A stretch of 64,000 nucleotides of DNA from Streptomonospora alba. GTDB lineage: Bacteria > Actinomycetota > Actinomycetes > Streptosporangiales > Streptosporangiaceae. The stretch is taken from positions 53,354 through 117,353 of the forward strand of contig NZ_JROO01000021.1 of the NCBI RefSeq assembly GCF_000826685.1, read 5' to 3'. Below are positions 8,877 through 18,177 of this stretch, one piece after another. The stretch's first letter is position 1. Every line of letters begins with the position of its first letter. Under the pieces are notes generated by a model. That model had not been told where the DNA came from. It did no database searches and worked only from the letters and a program-made list of their open reading frames with translations. A program made the translations under genes and the position numbers.

Positions 8877-9680
8877 TCACAGGGGCCTGCGGGCCAGCAG
8901 GTGGATCTGGGTGGCGATACCCGACAGCGCGGGGTGCGTCGAAGCGGCCTTCTCCAGCTCCAGCAGCTGCTCGCCGACGTGGGCCTCGCCGTCGAGCACC
9001 CGGCCGGGCAGCAGGTCGGCGAAGACGCGCACCCCGCGGATGTCGTCGCCGCCCAGCCCGGCCCGCTCGGCCAGATCGACGAGCTGTCCGGCGGTGAAGC
9101 GGCGCGGCATGGGATCGCCCGGGCCCCAGCGGCCCTCGGGATCCTCGATCAGGCGGCGGGCGTCGGCGAGGTGGCCGGCCAGCGCCCGGTGCATCACCCC
9201 CGCCACGGCGTTGGCCGCCAGCACGCTGACCGCGCCGCCGGGCCGGGTGAGTGCGGCGACGTCGGCCAGGGCCCCGGCCGGGTCCTCGACGTACTCCAGC
9301 ACGTTGTGCATCAGCACCAGGTGGGCGTGAGCGGCAGGCAGCAGGTGGGCCAGATCCCCCGTCTCGCCCTGCATCGCGCGCACACGCACCCCGGCCTCGG
9401 CGGCCCGGCGCTCCAGCGCGGCCAGCGAGTCGGGGCTGGGGTCGACCACGGTGACGCGGTGACCCAGCTGCGCCAGCGGGACGGCCGCGCCGCCGGTGCC
9501 GCCGCCGGCGTCCACGATGTCCAGACCGTCGCTCTCGCCGTCGGTCGGCTCCTGCTCGGCCAGCGCCGCGCGCAGCACCTCCCAGACCACTTCGGTACGG
9601 GCGGCGCTGGCCGCCCGATGCGGGCCGGACCCCGCGCCGGGCTCGCCTGGCACGGCGCCGCCGTGGGGCTTGTCGCTCAC
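8877..9680 (-). CDS. Class I SAM-dependent methyltransferase
   Basis: A Rossmann-fold methyltransferase with the SAM loop DAGGGTGG (residues 57-64), the acidic VVDPSPDSL at the end of strand 2, and LVLMHNVLEYVEDP as motif post-II. The sequence most resembles the SmtA/CmoM group, in which tRNA carboxymethyl uridine is one known substrate, but the substrate here cannot be told. The GTG start follows AAGGGGAGCCGGT. It lies between nusB and dinB in one leftward run; the 55-bp gap to nusB suggests cotranscription. Confidence 0.85.
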   Translation of the reverse strand: MSDKPHGGAVPGEPGAGSGPHRAASAARTEVVWEVLRAALAEQEPTDGESDGLDIVDAGGGTGGAAVPLAQLGHRVTVVDPSPDSLAALERRAAEAGVRVRAMQGETGDLAHLLPAAHAHLVLMHNVLEYVEDPAGALADVAALTRPGGAVSVLAANAVAGVMHRALAGHLADARRLIEDPEGRWGPGDPMPRRFTAGQLVDLAERAGLGGDDIRGVRVFADLLPGRVLDGEAHVGEQLLELEKAASTHPALSGIATQIHLLARRPL

Positions 9681-9735
9681 ACCGGCTCCCCTTCTGCTTG
9701 CTGGTGTCGAGGCCTGCCGACGGCGCGCCGTCCGG

Positions 9736-10158
9736 TCAGGGCGCGAGCTGGGCCTTGTTCTCCATCAGCCGCGAAAGCAGACCGTTGATGAAGGAGGGCG
9801 ACTCGTCGGTGGACAGCTGCCGGGCCACCGCGACCGCCTCGGAGATCGCCACCCCGTCGGGGATGTCCTCGTCCCACAGCAGCTCGTAGGCGCCCATCCG
9901 CAGGATGTTGCGGTCGACCACGGGCATGCGGTCCAGGGACCAGTCGATGGCGTAGTCCTCCAGCAGCGTGTCGAGGCGCTCGCGGCGCTCGTCGACGGCC
10001 AGGGCCAGCCGCATCGTGAATTCGTTGATGGGCGGCTCGGTCTGGGCCTGGCGGCGCTCGATGACCGCATCGACCGTCGCACCGCGCACCTCGGCCTCGT
10101 ACAGAACCTCGACCGCGCGCCGACGCGCCTTGCGCCGCGCTCCTCCGCCGCCGCTCAT
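9736..10158 (-). CDS. nusB: Transcription antitermination factor NusB
   Basis: NusB binds boxA RNA with NusE (S10) and supports antitermination of rRNA transcription. The product has 140 residues, the family norm, and begins with the Arg-rich RNA-contact segment RRKARRRAVEVLYEAE. The C-terminal half has PVVDRNILRMGAYELLW and AISEAVAVARQLSTDESPSF, both highly conserved. It follows efp with a 46-bp gap, the conserved actinobacterial order efp-nusB. Confidence 0.96.
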   Translation of the reverse strand: MSGGGGARRKARRRAVEVLYEAEVRGATVDAVIERRQAQTEPPINEFTMRLALAVDERRERLDTLLEDYAIDWSLDRMPVVDRNILRMGAYELLWDEDIPDGVAISEAVAVARQLSTDESPSFINGLLSRLMENKAQLAP

Positions 10159-10204
10159 CGCTTCTCCGCCCGGGCGCGCCGAGCGCCGCTCACAGTGAGC
10201 GCCA

Positions 10205-10768
10205 TCAGTTGACGCGGCCGAGGTAGTCGCCGTTGCGGGTGTCGACCTTGACGCGCTCGCCGGTGGTGATGAACAGCGGGACCTGGATGACCGCGCCGGT
10301 CTCGATGGTGGCGGGCTTGCTGCCGCCGGTGGAGCGGTCGCCCTGCACGCCGGGGTCGGTCTGGGTGATCTCGACCTCGACGGCGGCGGGCAGCTCGACG
10401 TAGAGCGGCACGCCCTCGTTCATCGCGACGGTGACCATCGCGCTTTCGAGGAGGTAGTCGGCGTTCTTGCCGACGACCTTGGTGTCGACCGGGATCTGGT
10501 CGTAGGTGTCGGTGTCCATGAAGATGTAGGACTCGCCGTCGGTGTAGAGGTACTGCATCTCCCGACGGTCCACATTGGCGACCTCGACCTTGGCTCCGGC
10601 GTTGAAGGTCTTGTCGACGACCTTGCCCGAGGTGACGTTCTTCAGCTTGGTGCGGACGAACGCTCCGCCCTTGCCGGGCTTGACGTGCTGGAACTCCACG
10701 ACGTTCCAGAGTTCTCCGCCGTCGAGCTTCAGGGTCGTGCCGTTCTTCAGGTCGTTCGTCGTGGCCAC
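10205..10768 (-). CDS. efp: Elongation factor P
   Basis: EF-P rescues ribosomes stalled at polyproline. The 187-residue product has the three-domain layout. The domain I tip is [17 protein letters not shown], with a lysine at the tip position (an actinobacterial-type PGKG tip); domains II and III end with [14 protein letters not shown] take the GTG at 10768 as the start ([10 protein letters not shown]), with GGAGAG about nine bases upstream; the open frame runs 23 codons further without similarity. Its order before nusB and after the aro genes is the usual one. No EF-P-modifying enzyme gene is seen in the window. Confidence 0.96.
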   Translation of the reverse strand: MATTNDLKNGTTLKLDGGELWNVVEFQHVKPGKGGAFVRTKLKNVTSGKVVDKTFNAGAKVEVANVDRREMQYLYTDGESYIFMDTDTYDQIPVDTKVVGKNADYLLESAMVTVAMNEGVPLYVELPAAVEVEITQTDPGVQGDRSTGGSKPATIETGAVIQVPLFITTGERVKVDTRNGDYLGRVN

Positions 10769-10912
10769 TTGAGTCGTCTCTCCAGAGGTCGGGCTCGGTC
10801 GGTGGCGGGCGGGCGCCCTGTGCGGGCCGCCGCGCAAGCGCGTACTGCCGCCGTCGTCACCGCAGTCTAGTGGGTTTCACCCGGTGCGGGGTTCACACCC
10901 GGTCGGGGGTGT

Positions 10913-11992
10913 TCACGTGCCGATCGCCGCATAAGCCGAGTCCAGCAGCTCCGGCTCCGGACCCGACAGCACCGCGGGCCGCCCGACGCCGTCGAGCACG
11001 ATGAAGCGCAGCACGGCCCCGCGCGCCTTCTTGTCGACGCTCATGGTGCGCCGCAGCTCGGGCCAGGCCGCGCCGGAGTAGGCGGTGGGCAGCCCCACCG
11101 AGGCGAGCACCTTGCGGTGGCGTTCGACCAGCGCCGCGTCGATGCGCCCGTCCAGGCGGGCCAGCTCGGCGGCGTAGACCATGCCCACGGCCACCGCGTA
11201 ACCGTGCCGGAAGGTGTAGTCCTCGGCTCGCTCGATGGCGTGGCCGAGTGTGTGGCCGTAGTTGAGGATCTCGCGGCGGCCGCTCTCGCGCAGGTCGGCC
11301 GAGACGACCTCGGCCTTGACCGCGACGGCGCGCTCGATCAGCTCGCGGGTGTGCGCGCCGTCGGGGCGCGCGGCGCCCTCGGGGTCGGCCTCGACCAACT
11401 CCAGGATGGCCGGGTCGGCGATGAACCCGGCCTTGATCACCTCGGCGAGGCCGCCGATGTAGTCGGCCGCAGGCAGGCCCGCAAGCGTGTCGAGGTCGCA
11501 CAGCACGCCGGCGGGCGGGTGGAAGGAACCGACCAGGTTCTTGCCCTCGGCGGTGTTGATGCCGGTCTTGCCGCCCACGGCCGCGTCGACCATGCCCAGC
11601 AGGGTCGTGGGCACCAGTACGCTGCGGACCCCGCGCAGCCAGGTGGCGGCGACGAACCCGGCCAGGTCGGTGACGGCGCCGCCGCCCACGCCCACCACGG
11701 CGTCGGTGCGGGTGAACCCGGCTTGGCCGAGCCTGCTCCACAACCCGGCGGCGACCTCGGCGGTCTTGGCGGCCTCCCCGTCGGGCACGGCCATGGGGTG
11801 GACGGTGTAGCCGGCCGAGCCCAGCGCGCTCAGGACCGGCCGCGCCAGCTCCCCCAGCCCTTCGGGGTGGACGACGGCGACCTGCGCGGCGCGCTCGCCC
11901 ACCAGCTCGGGCAGGTCGGTGCGGACGCCGCGGCCCACGACGACGTCGTAGGGCTCGGCGGCCCCGCCCACGCCGATGCGGGTGGCGCTCAT
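10913..11992 (-). CDS. aroB: 3-dehydroquinate synthase
   Basis: AroB converts DAHP to 3-dehydroquinate, the second shikimate-pathway step, using NAD and a divalent metal. The NAD-binding GVGGGAVTDLAGFVAATWLRG and PTTLLGMVDAAVGGKTGIN are intact, as are the metal-site segments around Glu in GGLAEVIKAG and the two His in LNYGHTLGHAIE and FRHGYAVAVGM. 359 residues is a normal length. The ATG at 11992 overlaps the aroK stop by four bases (ATGA), so the two are translationally coupled. Confidence 0.97.
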   Translation of the reverse strand: MSATRIGVGGAAEPYDVVVGRGVRTDLPELVGERAAQVAVVHPEGLGELARPVLSALGSAGYTVHPMAVPDGEAAKTAEVAAGLWSRLGQAGFTRTDAVVGVGGGAVTDLAGFVAATWLRGVRSVLVPTTLLGMVDAAVGGKTGINTAEGKNLVGSFHPPAGVLCDLDTLAGLPAADYIGGLAEVIKAGFIADPAILELVEADPEGAARPDGAHTRELIERAVAVKAEVVSADLRESGRREILNYGHTLGHAIERAEDYTFRHGYAVAVGMVYAAELARLDGRIDAALVERHRKVLASVGLPTAYSGAAWPELRRTMSVDKKARGAVLRFIVLDGVGRPAVLSGPEPELLDSAYAAIGT

Positions 11993-12513
11993 CGGGCCCC
12001 GCCCTGGTGCTGGGGCAGGCTCTCGACGACGGCGTCGACGATCTCCTCGGGGTGGTAGCCGCTGGTGGGCACCGTCGCCTTCGCCAGGCCCTCGTAGACG
12101 GGCAGCCGCTCCTCCAGCAGCTTGCGCAGCCGGGTGCGGGGGTTGCCGGCCAGCAGCGGGCGCGGGGTGTCCAGGCCGACGCGCTTGGCGGCGTCGGCGA
12201 ACTCCACCTGGAGGTAGACGACATGGTGGTGGGCCAGGTCGGCGGAGGTGGCCGGGTCCAGGACCGATCCCCCGCCCAGCGCGACGACGCCCTGCCACGA
12301 GGCCAGCGCCTCGGCGACGAGCTCGCGCTCAAGCGCGCGGAAGGCGGGCTCGCCGTCCTCGACGAAGATGTCGCCCACGGCCTTGCCGGCGCGCGCCTCG
12401 ATCTCGGTGTCGGTGTCCAGCAGCTGCGCGTCCAGCCGCTCCGCCAGCGCCCGGCCGACCGTGGTCTTGCCCGCACCGGGCGGGCCGATCAGGACCGCGA
12501 TCGGTGTGCTCAT
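11989..12513 (-). CDS. aroK: Shikimate kinase
   Basis: AroK phosphorylates shikimate at the 3-hydroxyl using ATP. The P-loop GPPGAGKT is at residues 10-17, the shikimate-binding DTDTEIEARAGK follows, then the GGG motif in VVALGGGSVL and the lid arginine in TPRPLLAGNPRTRL. The 174-residue length is typical. ATG 12513 has GGAG seven to eight bases upstream; the longer open frame reaching 12690 is not conserved. It sits between aroC and aroB in the order aroC-aroK-aroB. Confidence 0.96.
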   Translation of the reverse strand: MSTPIAVLIGPPGAGKTTVGRALAERLDAQLLDTDTEIEARAGKAVGDIFVEDGEPAFRALERELVAEALASWQGVVALGGGSVLDPATSADLAHHHVVYLQVEFADAAKRVGLDTPRPLLAGNPRTRLRKLLEERLPVYEGLAKATVPTSGYHPEEIVDAVVESLPQHQGGAR

Positions 12514-12562
12514 TCGGTGTCTCCTCGGGTCTCGGGCGGCCGGCGCCCGCCTCGCCCGACCG

Positions 12563-13741
12563 CTAGTGGATCTCCAGCGTATCCAGGTAGGCGCGGGCGT
12601 TGCGGGCGGTCTCGGCCAGGGAGTCGCCGCCGAACTTCTCCACTGCGGCCTCGGCCAGCACCAGCGCGACCATGGCCTCGGCCACCACACCCGCGGCCGG
12701 CACCGCGGTGACGTCGCTGCGCTGGTGGTGGGCCTGGGCCGGCTCGCCGGTGGAGACGTCCACGGTGTCCAGCGCGCGCGGGACGGTGGCGATGGGCTTC
12801 ATGGCCGCGCGCACGCGCAGCGGCGCGCCGGTGGTCATTCCGCCCTCGACGCCGCCGGCGCGGTTGCTGCGGCGGCGCACGCCCTCGGCGCCGGGTTCGA
12901 TCTCGTCGTGGGCGGCCGAGCCGCGCCGGGCGGCGGTGCGGAACCCGTCGCCGACCTCGACGCCCTTGATGGCCTGGATGCCCATCAGCGCGCCGGCCAG
13001 CCGGGAGTCCAGGCGCCGGTCCCAGTGGACGTGGCTGCCCAGCCCCGGCGGAAGGCCGTAGGCCAGCACCTCCACGACGCCGCCCAGAGTGTCGCCGGCC
13101 TTCCTGGTGTCGTCGACCTCGGCGACCATGCGCTCGCTGGTCTCCGGGTCGAAGCAGCGCAGCGGGTCGGCGTCGATGCGCTCCAGGTCGCCGGGCTCGG
13201 GTCGGACCGTGTCGGGGACCTCGATCGCGCCCATCGACACGACGTGGCTGAGCAGCTCCACGCCCAGCGCCTGGCGGCAGAACGCACGGGCCACCTCGCC
13301 GACGGCGACGCGCGCCGCGGTCTCGCGGGCGCTGGCACGCTCCAGCACCGGCCGTGCCTCGTCGTGGCCGTACTTCTGCATGCCCACCAGGTCGGCGTGT
13401 CCGGGCCGGGGGCGGGTGAGCGGGGCGTTTCGCGCCACACCCTCCAACTCCTCGGGCGGTACGGGGTCGGCGGACATGACCCGCTCCCATTTGGGCCACT
13501 CGGAGTTGGCGACCTCCACGGCCACCGGGCCGCCCTGGGTCAGACCGTGCCGGACACCCCCGACGAGGGTGACCTGGTCCTGCTCGAACTTCATCCGGGC
13601 GCCACGGCCGTAGCCGGCGCGACGGCGGCGCAGTGCGGCGGCGATGTCGTCCGAAGTCACGGCGACGCCGGCCGGAAGGCCTTCCAGTATCGCGACGAGT
13701 GCGGGTCCATGGGACTCCCCCGCGGTCAGCCAGCGCAACAT
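12563..13741 (-). CDS. aroC: Chorismate synthase
   Basis: AroC makes chorismate from EPSP and needs reduced FMN. Family signatures are [14 protein letters not shown] near the N-terminus, [35 protein letters not shown] and [20 protein letters not shown]. From ATG 13741 the product has 392 residues, as expected. An ATG four codons upstream (13753) is also in frame; GATCGGAGAC lies close before 13741, and neither site is perfect. It heads the aroC-aroK-aroB run, with 49 bp to aroK. Confidence 0.96.
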   Translation of the reverse strand: MLRWLTAGESHGPALVAILEGLPAGVAVTSDDIAAALRRRRAGYGRGARMKFEQDQVTLVGGVRHGLTQGGPVAVEVANSEWPKWERVMSADPVPPEELEGVARNAPLTRPRPGHADLVGMQKYGHDEARPVLERASARETAARVAVGEVARAFCRQALGVELLSHVVSMGAIEVPDTVRPEPGDLERIDADPLRCFDPETSERMVAEVDDTRKAGDTLGGVVEVLAYGLPPGLGSHVHWDRRLDSRLAGALMGIQAIKGVEVGDGFRTAARRGSAAHDEIEPGAEGVRRRSNRAGGVEGGMTTGAPLRVRAAMKPIATVPRALDTVDVSTGEPAQAHHQRSDVTAVPAAGVVAEAMVALVLAEAAVEKFGGDSLAETARNARAYLDTLEIH

Positions 13742-13810
13742 GTCTCCGATCATTTCATGTGCGGGGCCGCCGCGGCACATCGAGCGGCCCGGGACGGGGT
13801 CGGAACGGGG

Positions 13811-14677
13811 TCAGACCGCAGCGGTCGCCACCGCCAGATCTCCCACCAGCAGTGCGGCCAGCGCTCCGCCGATCATGAACGGTCCGAAGGGGATCCTGGT
13901 GCGGCGGGTGGCGCGGCGCAGCGCCACCAGGGCCAGGCCGTAGACGGCGGAGGCGACGAAGGCGGCGAGGGTGCCCGCTACCACAGCGCCGGGCCCGGCC
14001 CAGCCGAGATGGAGGCCGACCAGACCCGCGATCTTGACGTCGCCCCAGCCCATGCCGGCCGGGTAGACGAACCACAGCAGCCAGTACAGGGCGGCCAGGC
14101 CCGCCATGCCGCCCAGCGGTTCGGCCGCCGCGAGGAGATCGGCCCCGGCGAGCGCGGGCGCGCCGGGAGCCGCGGGGACGCGGGCGGCGCGCTCCAGGAC
14201 GGCGGCGCCGAGGACCAGGGGGACGGCGACGAGGTAGGCGGGACCGACGATGGCGTTGGGCAGCCGCTGCACACGGATGTCGACGGCCGCCAGCGGCACG
14301 CCCACGGCCGCGAAGAACAGCAGCGCGGCCAGCCACAGCGGGTTGTGCTCGGCGCCCGCGACTCCGACGGCGGCGCCGCAGGCGGCGAACAGCAGCGCGG
14401 TGGCCGCGGCGACGGCGGCCGAGGTCGGCACGGCTTGCGCGCAGGAGGGGCAGTGGCCGCTGCGGGCGAATCCGCGCACCCGCACCGCGGGCAGCCACGG
14501 CAGGAACGGGACGGCCGCACCGCAGTGGGGGCAGGCGGGCGGGGGCGGCGGAGTGTCCTCGTCGGAGGCGGGGTCGTGGCGTGCGAAGAGGGGGACCAGC
14601 CGCCCGGCGCAGGCACCGGCCGCCGCGCCCGCGGCACCCAGCACCAGTACCAGAGCGGCGTCGGCGATACCGGGCAT
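13811..14677 (-). CDS. A24-family prepilin peptidase
   Basis: A membrane aspartic protease of the type IV prepilin peptidase family, which cleaves and sometimes methylates pilin-like precursors. It has two CxxC pairs (CPHCG and CPSCA) in the N-terminal cytoplasmic loop, the catalytic aspartates in AAVDIRVQRLPN and GMGWGDVKIAG (the GxGDxK motif), and about seven hydrophobic helices over 288 residues. No pilin, pilus ATPase or tad gene is nearby, so its substrates are elsewhere. It lies just upstream of aroC in the same direction, a neighbourhood also seen in other actinomycetes. Confidence 0.9.
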   Translation of the reverse strand: MPGIADAALVLVLGAAGAAAGACAGRLVPLFARHDPASDEDTPPPPPACPHCGAAVPFLPWLPAVRVRGFARSGHCPSCAQAVPTSAAVAAATALLFAACGAAVGVAGAEHNPLWLAALLFFAAVGVPLAAVDIRVQRLPNAIVGPAYLVAVPLVLGAAVLERAARVPAAPGAPALAGADLLAAAEPLGGMAGLAALYWLLWFVYPAGMGWGDVKIAGLVGLHLGWAGPGAVVAGTLAAFVASAVYGLALVALRRATRRTRIPFGPFMIGGALAALLVGDLAVATAAV

Positions 14678-14775
14678 GGGCGGAACCTAGCCGATCCCGG
14701 GGTGCGGCGCCCACTCCTCCCGGCCATCTGTGGACGGAGCCGGAGAGGGGCGGACGCGGCCGCGGCAGCCGGTGG

Positions 14776-15480
14776 TCATTCGGGGCGTTCGGCGCGCACG
14801 ACGGCGCTCAGTTCCACCCCGCCGGGCAGCATCGGGGCGAGTTCGGAGGAGAGCCGGTCGGCGACGCGCCGCAGCGACTCGTCGTCGCGGCGGTCCAGTT
14901 CCAAGCGGATGCCGATCTCGGCGCGCTCGGACTCGTGGATGCGCACGCGCCCGATCCCGAACTCGGTGTGGGTGACGCGGTAGATCAGCGCGAGGATCTG
15001 CGGATCCTCCTTGGGGGCGGGCACGGTGCCGTGCTCGGCCAGTGTGGTCAGGAACCGGCCCTGCACGGCGTAGGTGACCGGCCCGGCGACGTCGACGACC
15101 ACCGCGTCGGCCCCTTCCTCGATGGCGGCCCGGCAGGCGTCGACCGCCGTGACGGGCACCGGGCGGGCGTCCTCGCGCCAGGCGCGGGCGGAGTCGACGG
15201 AGGTGAAGGCGAGCACCCCGCGGCGGCCGTCCTGGCCCGTCATCAGCGGCAGCGCGATGTCGCTGGTCTTCTCGCGGGTGTGTCCGGCGTCGTCCTGCTC
15301 GGTCTCGCCGGCCACGGCCACGACGGGCACCAGCAGGCGGGACTCCCCCAGCACGGCGAGCACCTGCCGGTCGCCGGCCTCGCCGCGGGAGTAGGCCTCG
15401 AGCCGGGATACCACGGCCGTGTCGGCCGAGCCGTCGTCGTCGCGGAAGCGCTGGGCGCCGGAGATGGTGGGGCGGGTCAC
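14776..15480 (-). CDS. SseB-family protein
   Basis: A soluble 234-residue protein of the SseB family, named after enhanced serine sensitivity in E. coli; the biochemical role is unknown. Residues 40-130 hold the SseB core, with LVPVVAVAGETEQD, IALPLMTGQDGRRGVLAFTS and DAVVVDVAGPVTYAVQG. The C-terminal third (PQILALIYRVTHTEFGIGRV onward) is a second acidic-basic module also present in actinobacterial members. It has a GTG start with CAGGAG about ten bases upstream and lies upstream of the prepilin peptidase gene. Confidence 0.85.
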   Translation of the reverse strand: MTRPTISGAQRFRDDDGSADTAVVSRLEAYSRGEAGDRQVLAVLGESRLLVPVVAVAGETEQDDAGHTREKTSDIALPLMTGQDGRRGVLAFTSVDSARAWREDARPVPVTAVDACRAAIEEGADAVVVDVAGPVTYAVQGRFLTTLAEHGTVPAPKEDPQILALIYRVTHTEFGIGRVRIHESERAEIGIRLELDRRDDESLRRVADRLSSELAPMLPGGVELSAVVRAERPE

Positions 15481-15729
15481 GCGGTCGAGGCTCCTGCTCT
15501 TCGGGGCGGATCCGCCCCAGTCGGGATGTCTTGGACCAGCCTAACCAACCGGGCGCGGCGTCGAGCGGGAACGCGTATTCGGCGGCGCGCCTCGGTGGAG
15601 GCCGGCGGCGGTGAGCGGCGGCCTCCGGCGCCGCGGCCGCCGAAGCGGCCGTAGCGGAACCCGACTTCCGGCACACACACGAATACAATGAGCGACGAGG
15701 ATCGGCAATGCCACAGGCAGGGGGACGTC

Positions 15730-16272
15730 ATGGCGGAACAGCAGCTCCAACCGGGCACCTGGCGAATCGACACCGCGCACTCGATCGTCGGGTTCTCGGT
15801 GCGCCACATGATGGTCAGCCGGGTACGCGGGCGCTTCGAGCGTTACAACGCCGAACTGACGGTGCCCGAGGACCCGATGCAGTCGTCGGTGCGCGCCACC
15901 GTCGACGCCGACTCCATCAACACCGACAACGAGCAGCGCGACAATCACGTGCGCTCGGCCGACTTCTTCGACACCGCCACCCATCCGCAGTGGGTCTTCG
16001 AATCCACCGGCACCCGGACCTCCGGCGAGGACCTCCTGATGGAGGGCAACCTCACGATCAAGGGCAATACGCGGCCGATCGAGCTGCGGCTGGAGTTCAA
16101 CGGCGTCACGCGCGACCCCTACGGCCTGCTCCGCGCCGGCTTCCACGCCGAGACCGAGATCAGCCGCAGCGACTTCGGTGTCGACATCGAGATGCCCATG
16201 GACGGCGGCGGCGTCGTGGTGGCCGACCGGATCAGGATCGACATCGACGCCGAGTTCACGCTCGAAGAGTGA
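15730..16272 (+). CDS. YceI-family protein (lipid-binding lipocalin-like)
   Basis: YceI proteins form an extended lipocalin-like barrel that binds polyisoprenoid or amphiphilic lipids. Conserved parts include WRIDTAHSIVGFSVRHMMVS, VRGRFERYNAELTV, RDNHVRSADFFDTATHPQW and LTIKGNTRPIELRLEF. I chose the ATG at 15730 because AGGGGGAC stands five bases upstream and conservation begins there; another in-frame ATG lies at 15688. The product has 180 residues and no signal peptide, so it is likely cytoplasmic, as for many actinobacterial members. Confidence 0.9.
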   Translation: MAEQQLQPGTWRIDTAHSIVGFSVRHMMVSRVRGRFERYNAELTVPEDPMQSSVRATVDADSINTDNEQRDNHVRSADFFDTATHPQWVFESTGTRTSGEDLLMEGNLTIKGNTRPIELRLEFNGVTRDPYGLLRAGFHAETEISRSDFGVDIEMPMDGGGVVVADRIRIDIDAEFTLEE

Positions 16273-16411
16273 GCGCGGGCCCGGCGGCGTCCGGCGCGGC
16301 CCGGCGGGCGGACGATCGCCCGCCGGGCCGCGCGGATATCCTCGTGGAGCCGCCGAGCGGCGGCCCTGCGCACGAGGGTCCGCAGTCGCACAGGAGCAGC
16401 GGAGGAGCGCC

Positions 16412-16732
16412 GTGCCCGACACACCGTTCACGGCCGAGGCGGTCTCGGCGATCACCGCGCACATGAACGACGACCACGCCTACGAGACCCTGGTGATATG
16501 CCGCGCCCTGGGAGGGGTTCCCGGTGCCGCCGAGGCGCGGATGACCGGCCTCGACAGCGGAGGCGGCGACTACGCGGCGCTCGTCGGCGGCGCGGAGGTG
16601 GCGGTGCGCATCCCGTGGTCGCAGGAGCTGGCCGAACGCTCCCAGGTGCGCCGTGAGGTCGTGCGCATGTACCGCGAGGCCTGCGACCGCCTGGGCCTGG
16701 CGCCCGGCGGCGAGGAGGCCGGCGAGCACTGA
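16412..16732 (+). CDS. DUF2470 domain protein
   Basis: A 106-residue protein made almost wholly of a DUF2470 domain, the module found at the C-terminus of HugZ/HutZ-type haem-utilisation proteins, here standing alone. Characteristic parts are ITAHMNDDHAYETLVICRA, AEARMTGLDSGGGDYAA and VRREVVRMYREACDRLGL. Standalone DUF2470 proteins are common in actinobacteria and of unproven role. GTG 16412 follows GGAGGAGC with ideal spacing. The gene begins 139 bp after the YceI gene and may be cotranscribed. Confidence 0.85.
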   Translation: MPDTPFTAEAVSAITAHMNDDHAYETLVICRALGGVPGAAEARMTGLDSGGGDYAALVGGAEVAVRIPWSQELAERSQVRREVVRMYREACDRLGLAPGGEEAGEH

Positions 16733-16850
16733 GGCCGCCCGCACCGGGGTGCAGTGCGCGTCCCCGAGTGTGCTTCCCGCACCGGCGCACCCTGAAGGCC
16801 CCGGTGGCCGGGGCGTGTCCGCAAGGTCGTCGGCGAACACGCCCTCGGGT

Positions 16851-17267
16851 TCAGCCGGTGACGTACTGCTCGGAGTATTCCGCGGTGGGAGCGATGGGCG
16901 TGATGACGTCGATCAGGACGCCGTTGGGATCGGCCACGATGAAGTGCCTCTGCCCGAAGTCCTCGCTGCGCAGTTCACGGACGGGGGGCAGCCCTTCGGT
17001 GGTTACGAGCCGTTCCCATTCGGCGTCCACGTCCTCCACTTCGAAGTTGAGCAGCAGGCCCTGTGCGGGGACTCGGCGGCCTTCGGGGACCGTGGGGTGG
17101 GTGTGGTCGAGGAGGGCGAGCTCGTAGCCGGGGTCTCCCGGCCGGCGCAGGCTGACGTACCAGTCGGCCTCGAACGTCGTCTCGAACTCCAGCAGCCGGG
17201 TGTAGAAGTCGCGGGACTCTCGCAGCTTCGCTGTGCCGATCACGGGATAGAAGCCGGTCAGTTTCAT
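16851..17267 (-). CDS. VOC (glyoxalase/bleomycin-resistance) family protein
   Basis: A 138-residue vicinal-oxygen-chelate fold protein with paired beta-alpha-beta-beta-beta units: [20 protein letters not shown], then [12 protein letters not shown] and [19 protein letters not shown]. Such proteins may be lyases, dioxygenases or drug-binding resistance proteins; nothing in the sequence decides this. The ATG has GAAAGGG seven bases upstream. It is divergent from a TetR gene, the two starts being 76 bp apart around a strong inverted repeat, so it is very probably the regulator's target. Confidence 0.85.
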   Translation of the reverse strand: MKLTGFYPVIGTAKLRESRDFYTRLLEFETTFEADWYVSLRRPGDPGYELALLDHTHPTVPEGRRVPAQGLLLNFEVEDVDAEWERLVTTEGLPPVRELRSEDFGQRHFIVADPNGVLIDVITPIAPTAEYSEQYVTG

Positions 17268-17282
17268 GCCTGCGCCCTTTCA

Positions 17283-17318
17283 CATACCATCAGTATGCGA
17301 GTTACGTTATTCGCATAC
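17283..17318. promoter_or_regulatory. Operator between the VOC and TetR genes
   Basis: GTATGCGA (17293-17300) and TCGCATAC (17311-17318) are perfect inverted repeats around a 10-bp AT-richer spacer, and an extra CATAC half site at 17283-17287 pairs with the first GTATG. The whole lies in the 76-bp divergent intergenic region, the classic position of a TetR operator controlling both genes. Confidence 0.8.
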
Positions 17319-17343
17319 CACCGGAATGTCAATGAGGAGTGCG

Positions 17344-17937
17344 ATGCGGCAACACGGCATCCGGGCGCAGCAGCGGGAGCTGACCCGGCAGGCGCTGCTG
17401 CGGGAGGGCAGGCGCCTGTTCTCGGACCGCGGCTACGGTGCTGTGGGCCTGGCGGACGTCGTCCAGGCGGCCGGGGTCACCAAGGGCGCGCTCTACCACC
17501 ACTTCGCAGGCAAGGCGGACCTCTTCCGCGCCGTCCTGGAAGAGCTGCAGCAGGAAGTGGGCCGACGCGTGGCCGCGGCCGCCGACGCCCACGACGATCC
17601 CTGGACCCGGCTGACCGCCGGCTGCCAGGAGTTCCTCACCGCGACCACCGAGCCGGAGGTCCAACGGGTCATGCTTGTCGACGGTCCGGCCGTACTGGGG
17701 TGGAGCCGATGGCGGGCGATGGACGAGGCCGCCTCGGCCCGCCACCTCGCCGATGCGCTGTCCTCCCTCGTCGACGCGGGCATCATCGCCCCGCAGCCGG
17801 TCCAACCGCTGGTCCACCTGCTTTCGGGGGCGATGAACGAGGCCGCCCTGTGGCTCGAGTCCTCCTCCGACCCCGAAGACCTGGAGCACACCAGAGCCGC
17901 GCTGGGGCGATTGCTCCAGGCGCTGCGCATCGGCTGA
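17344..17937 (+). CDS. TetR-family transcriptional repressor
   Basis: A TetR regulator of 197 residues. The N-terminal helix-turn-helix is LADVVQAAGVTKGALYHHFA (about residues 37-56), preceded by LTRQALLREGRRLFSDRGY. The ligand-binding C-terminal half has RVMLVDGPAVLGWSRWRAMD, the pattern of a TetR_C domain seen in actinobacterial relatives. ATG 17344 follows GAGGAGTGCG; in-frame ATGs six and four codons upstream (17326, 17332) are less well placed. It probably represses itself and the VOC gene through the inverted repeat between them. Its ligand is unknown. Confidence 0.92.
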   Translation: MRQHGIRAQQRELTRQALLREGRRLFSDRGYGAVGLADVVQAAGVTKGALYHHFAGKADLFRAVLEELQQEVGRRVAAAADAHDDPWTRLTAGCQEFLTATTEPEVQRVMLVDGPAVLGWSRWRAMDEAASARHLADALSSLVDAGIIAPQPVQPLVHLLSGAMNEAALWLESSSDPEDLEHTRAALGRLLQALRIG

Positions 17938-18177
17938 TTCGACGACCGCGTCCCAGGGCGCGGTCACTCCGCCGTCGCCCCGCGGAAACCACGCGACCGG
18001 TACTCGGGGCGCCCCCGAACGACGTCAGGAGCCGACCACTAAGGGAACGGTCCGGGGCGCGGGGCATGCCCTGTCGCCTCGGGCTCGCCTAAGCTGGAGG
18101 CACCAGGCCCGGCGCGGCGCCGTCTCCTCAGCCGCCGCCGCGGCACCAGCGAGTTCCCCGAGAGCGCCGCAACCACG

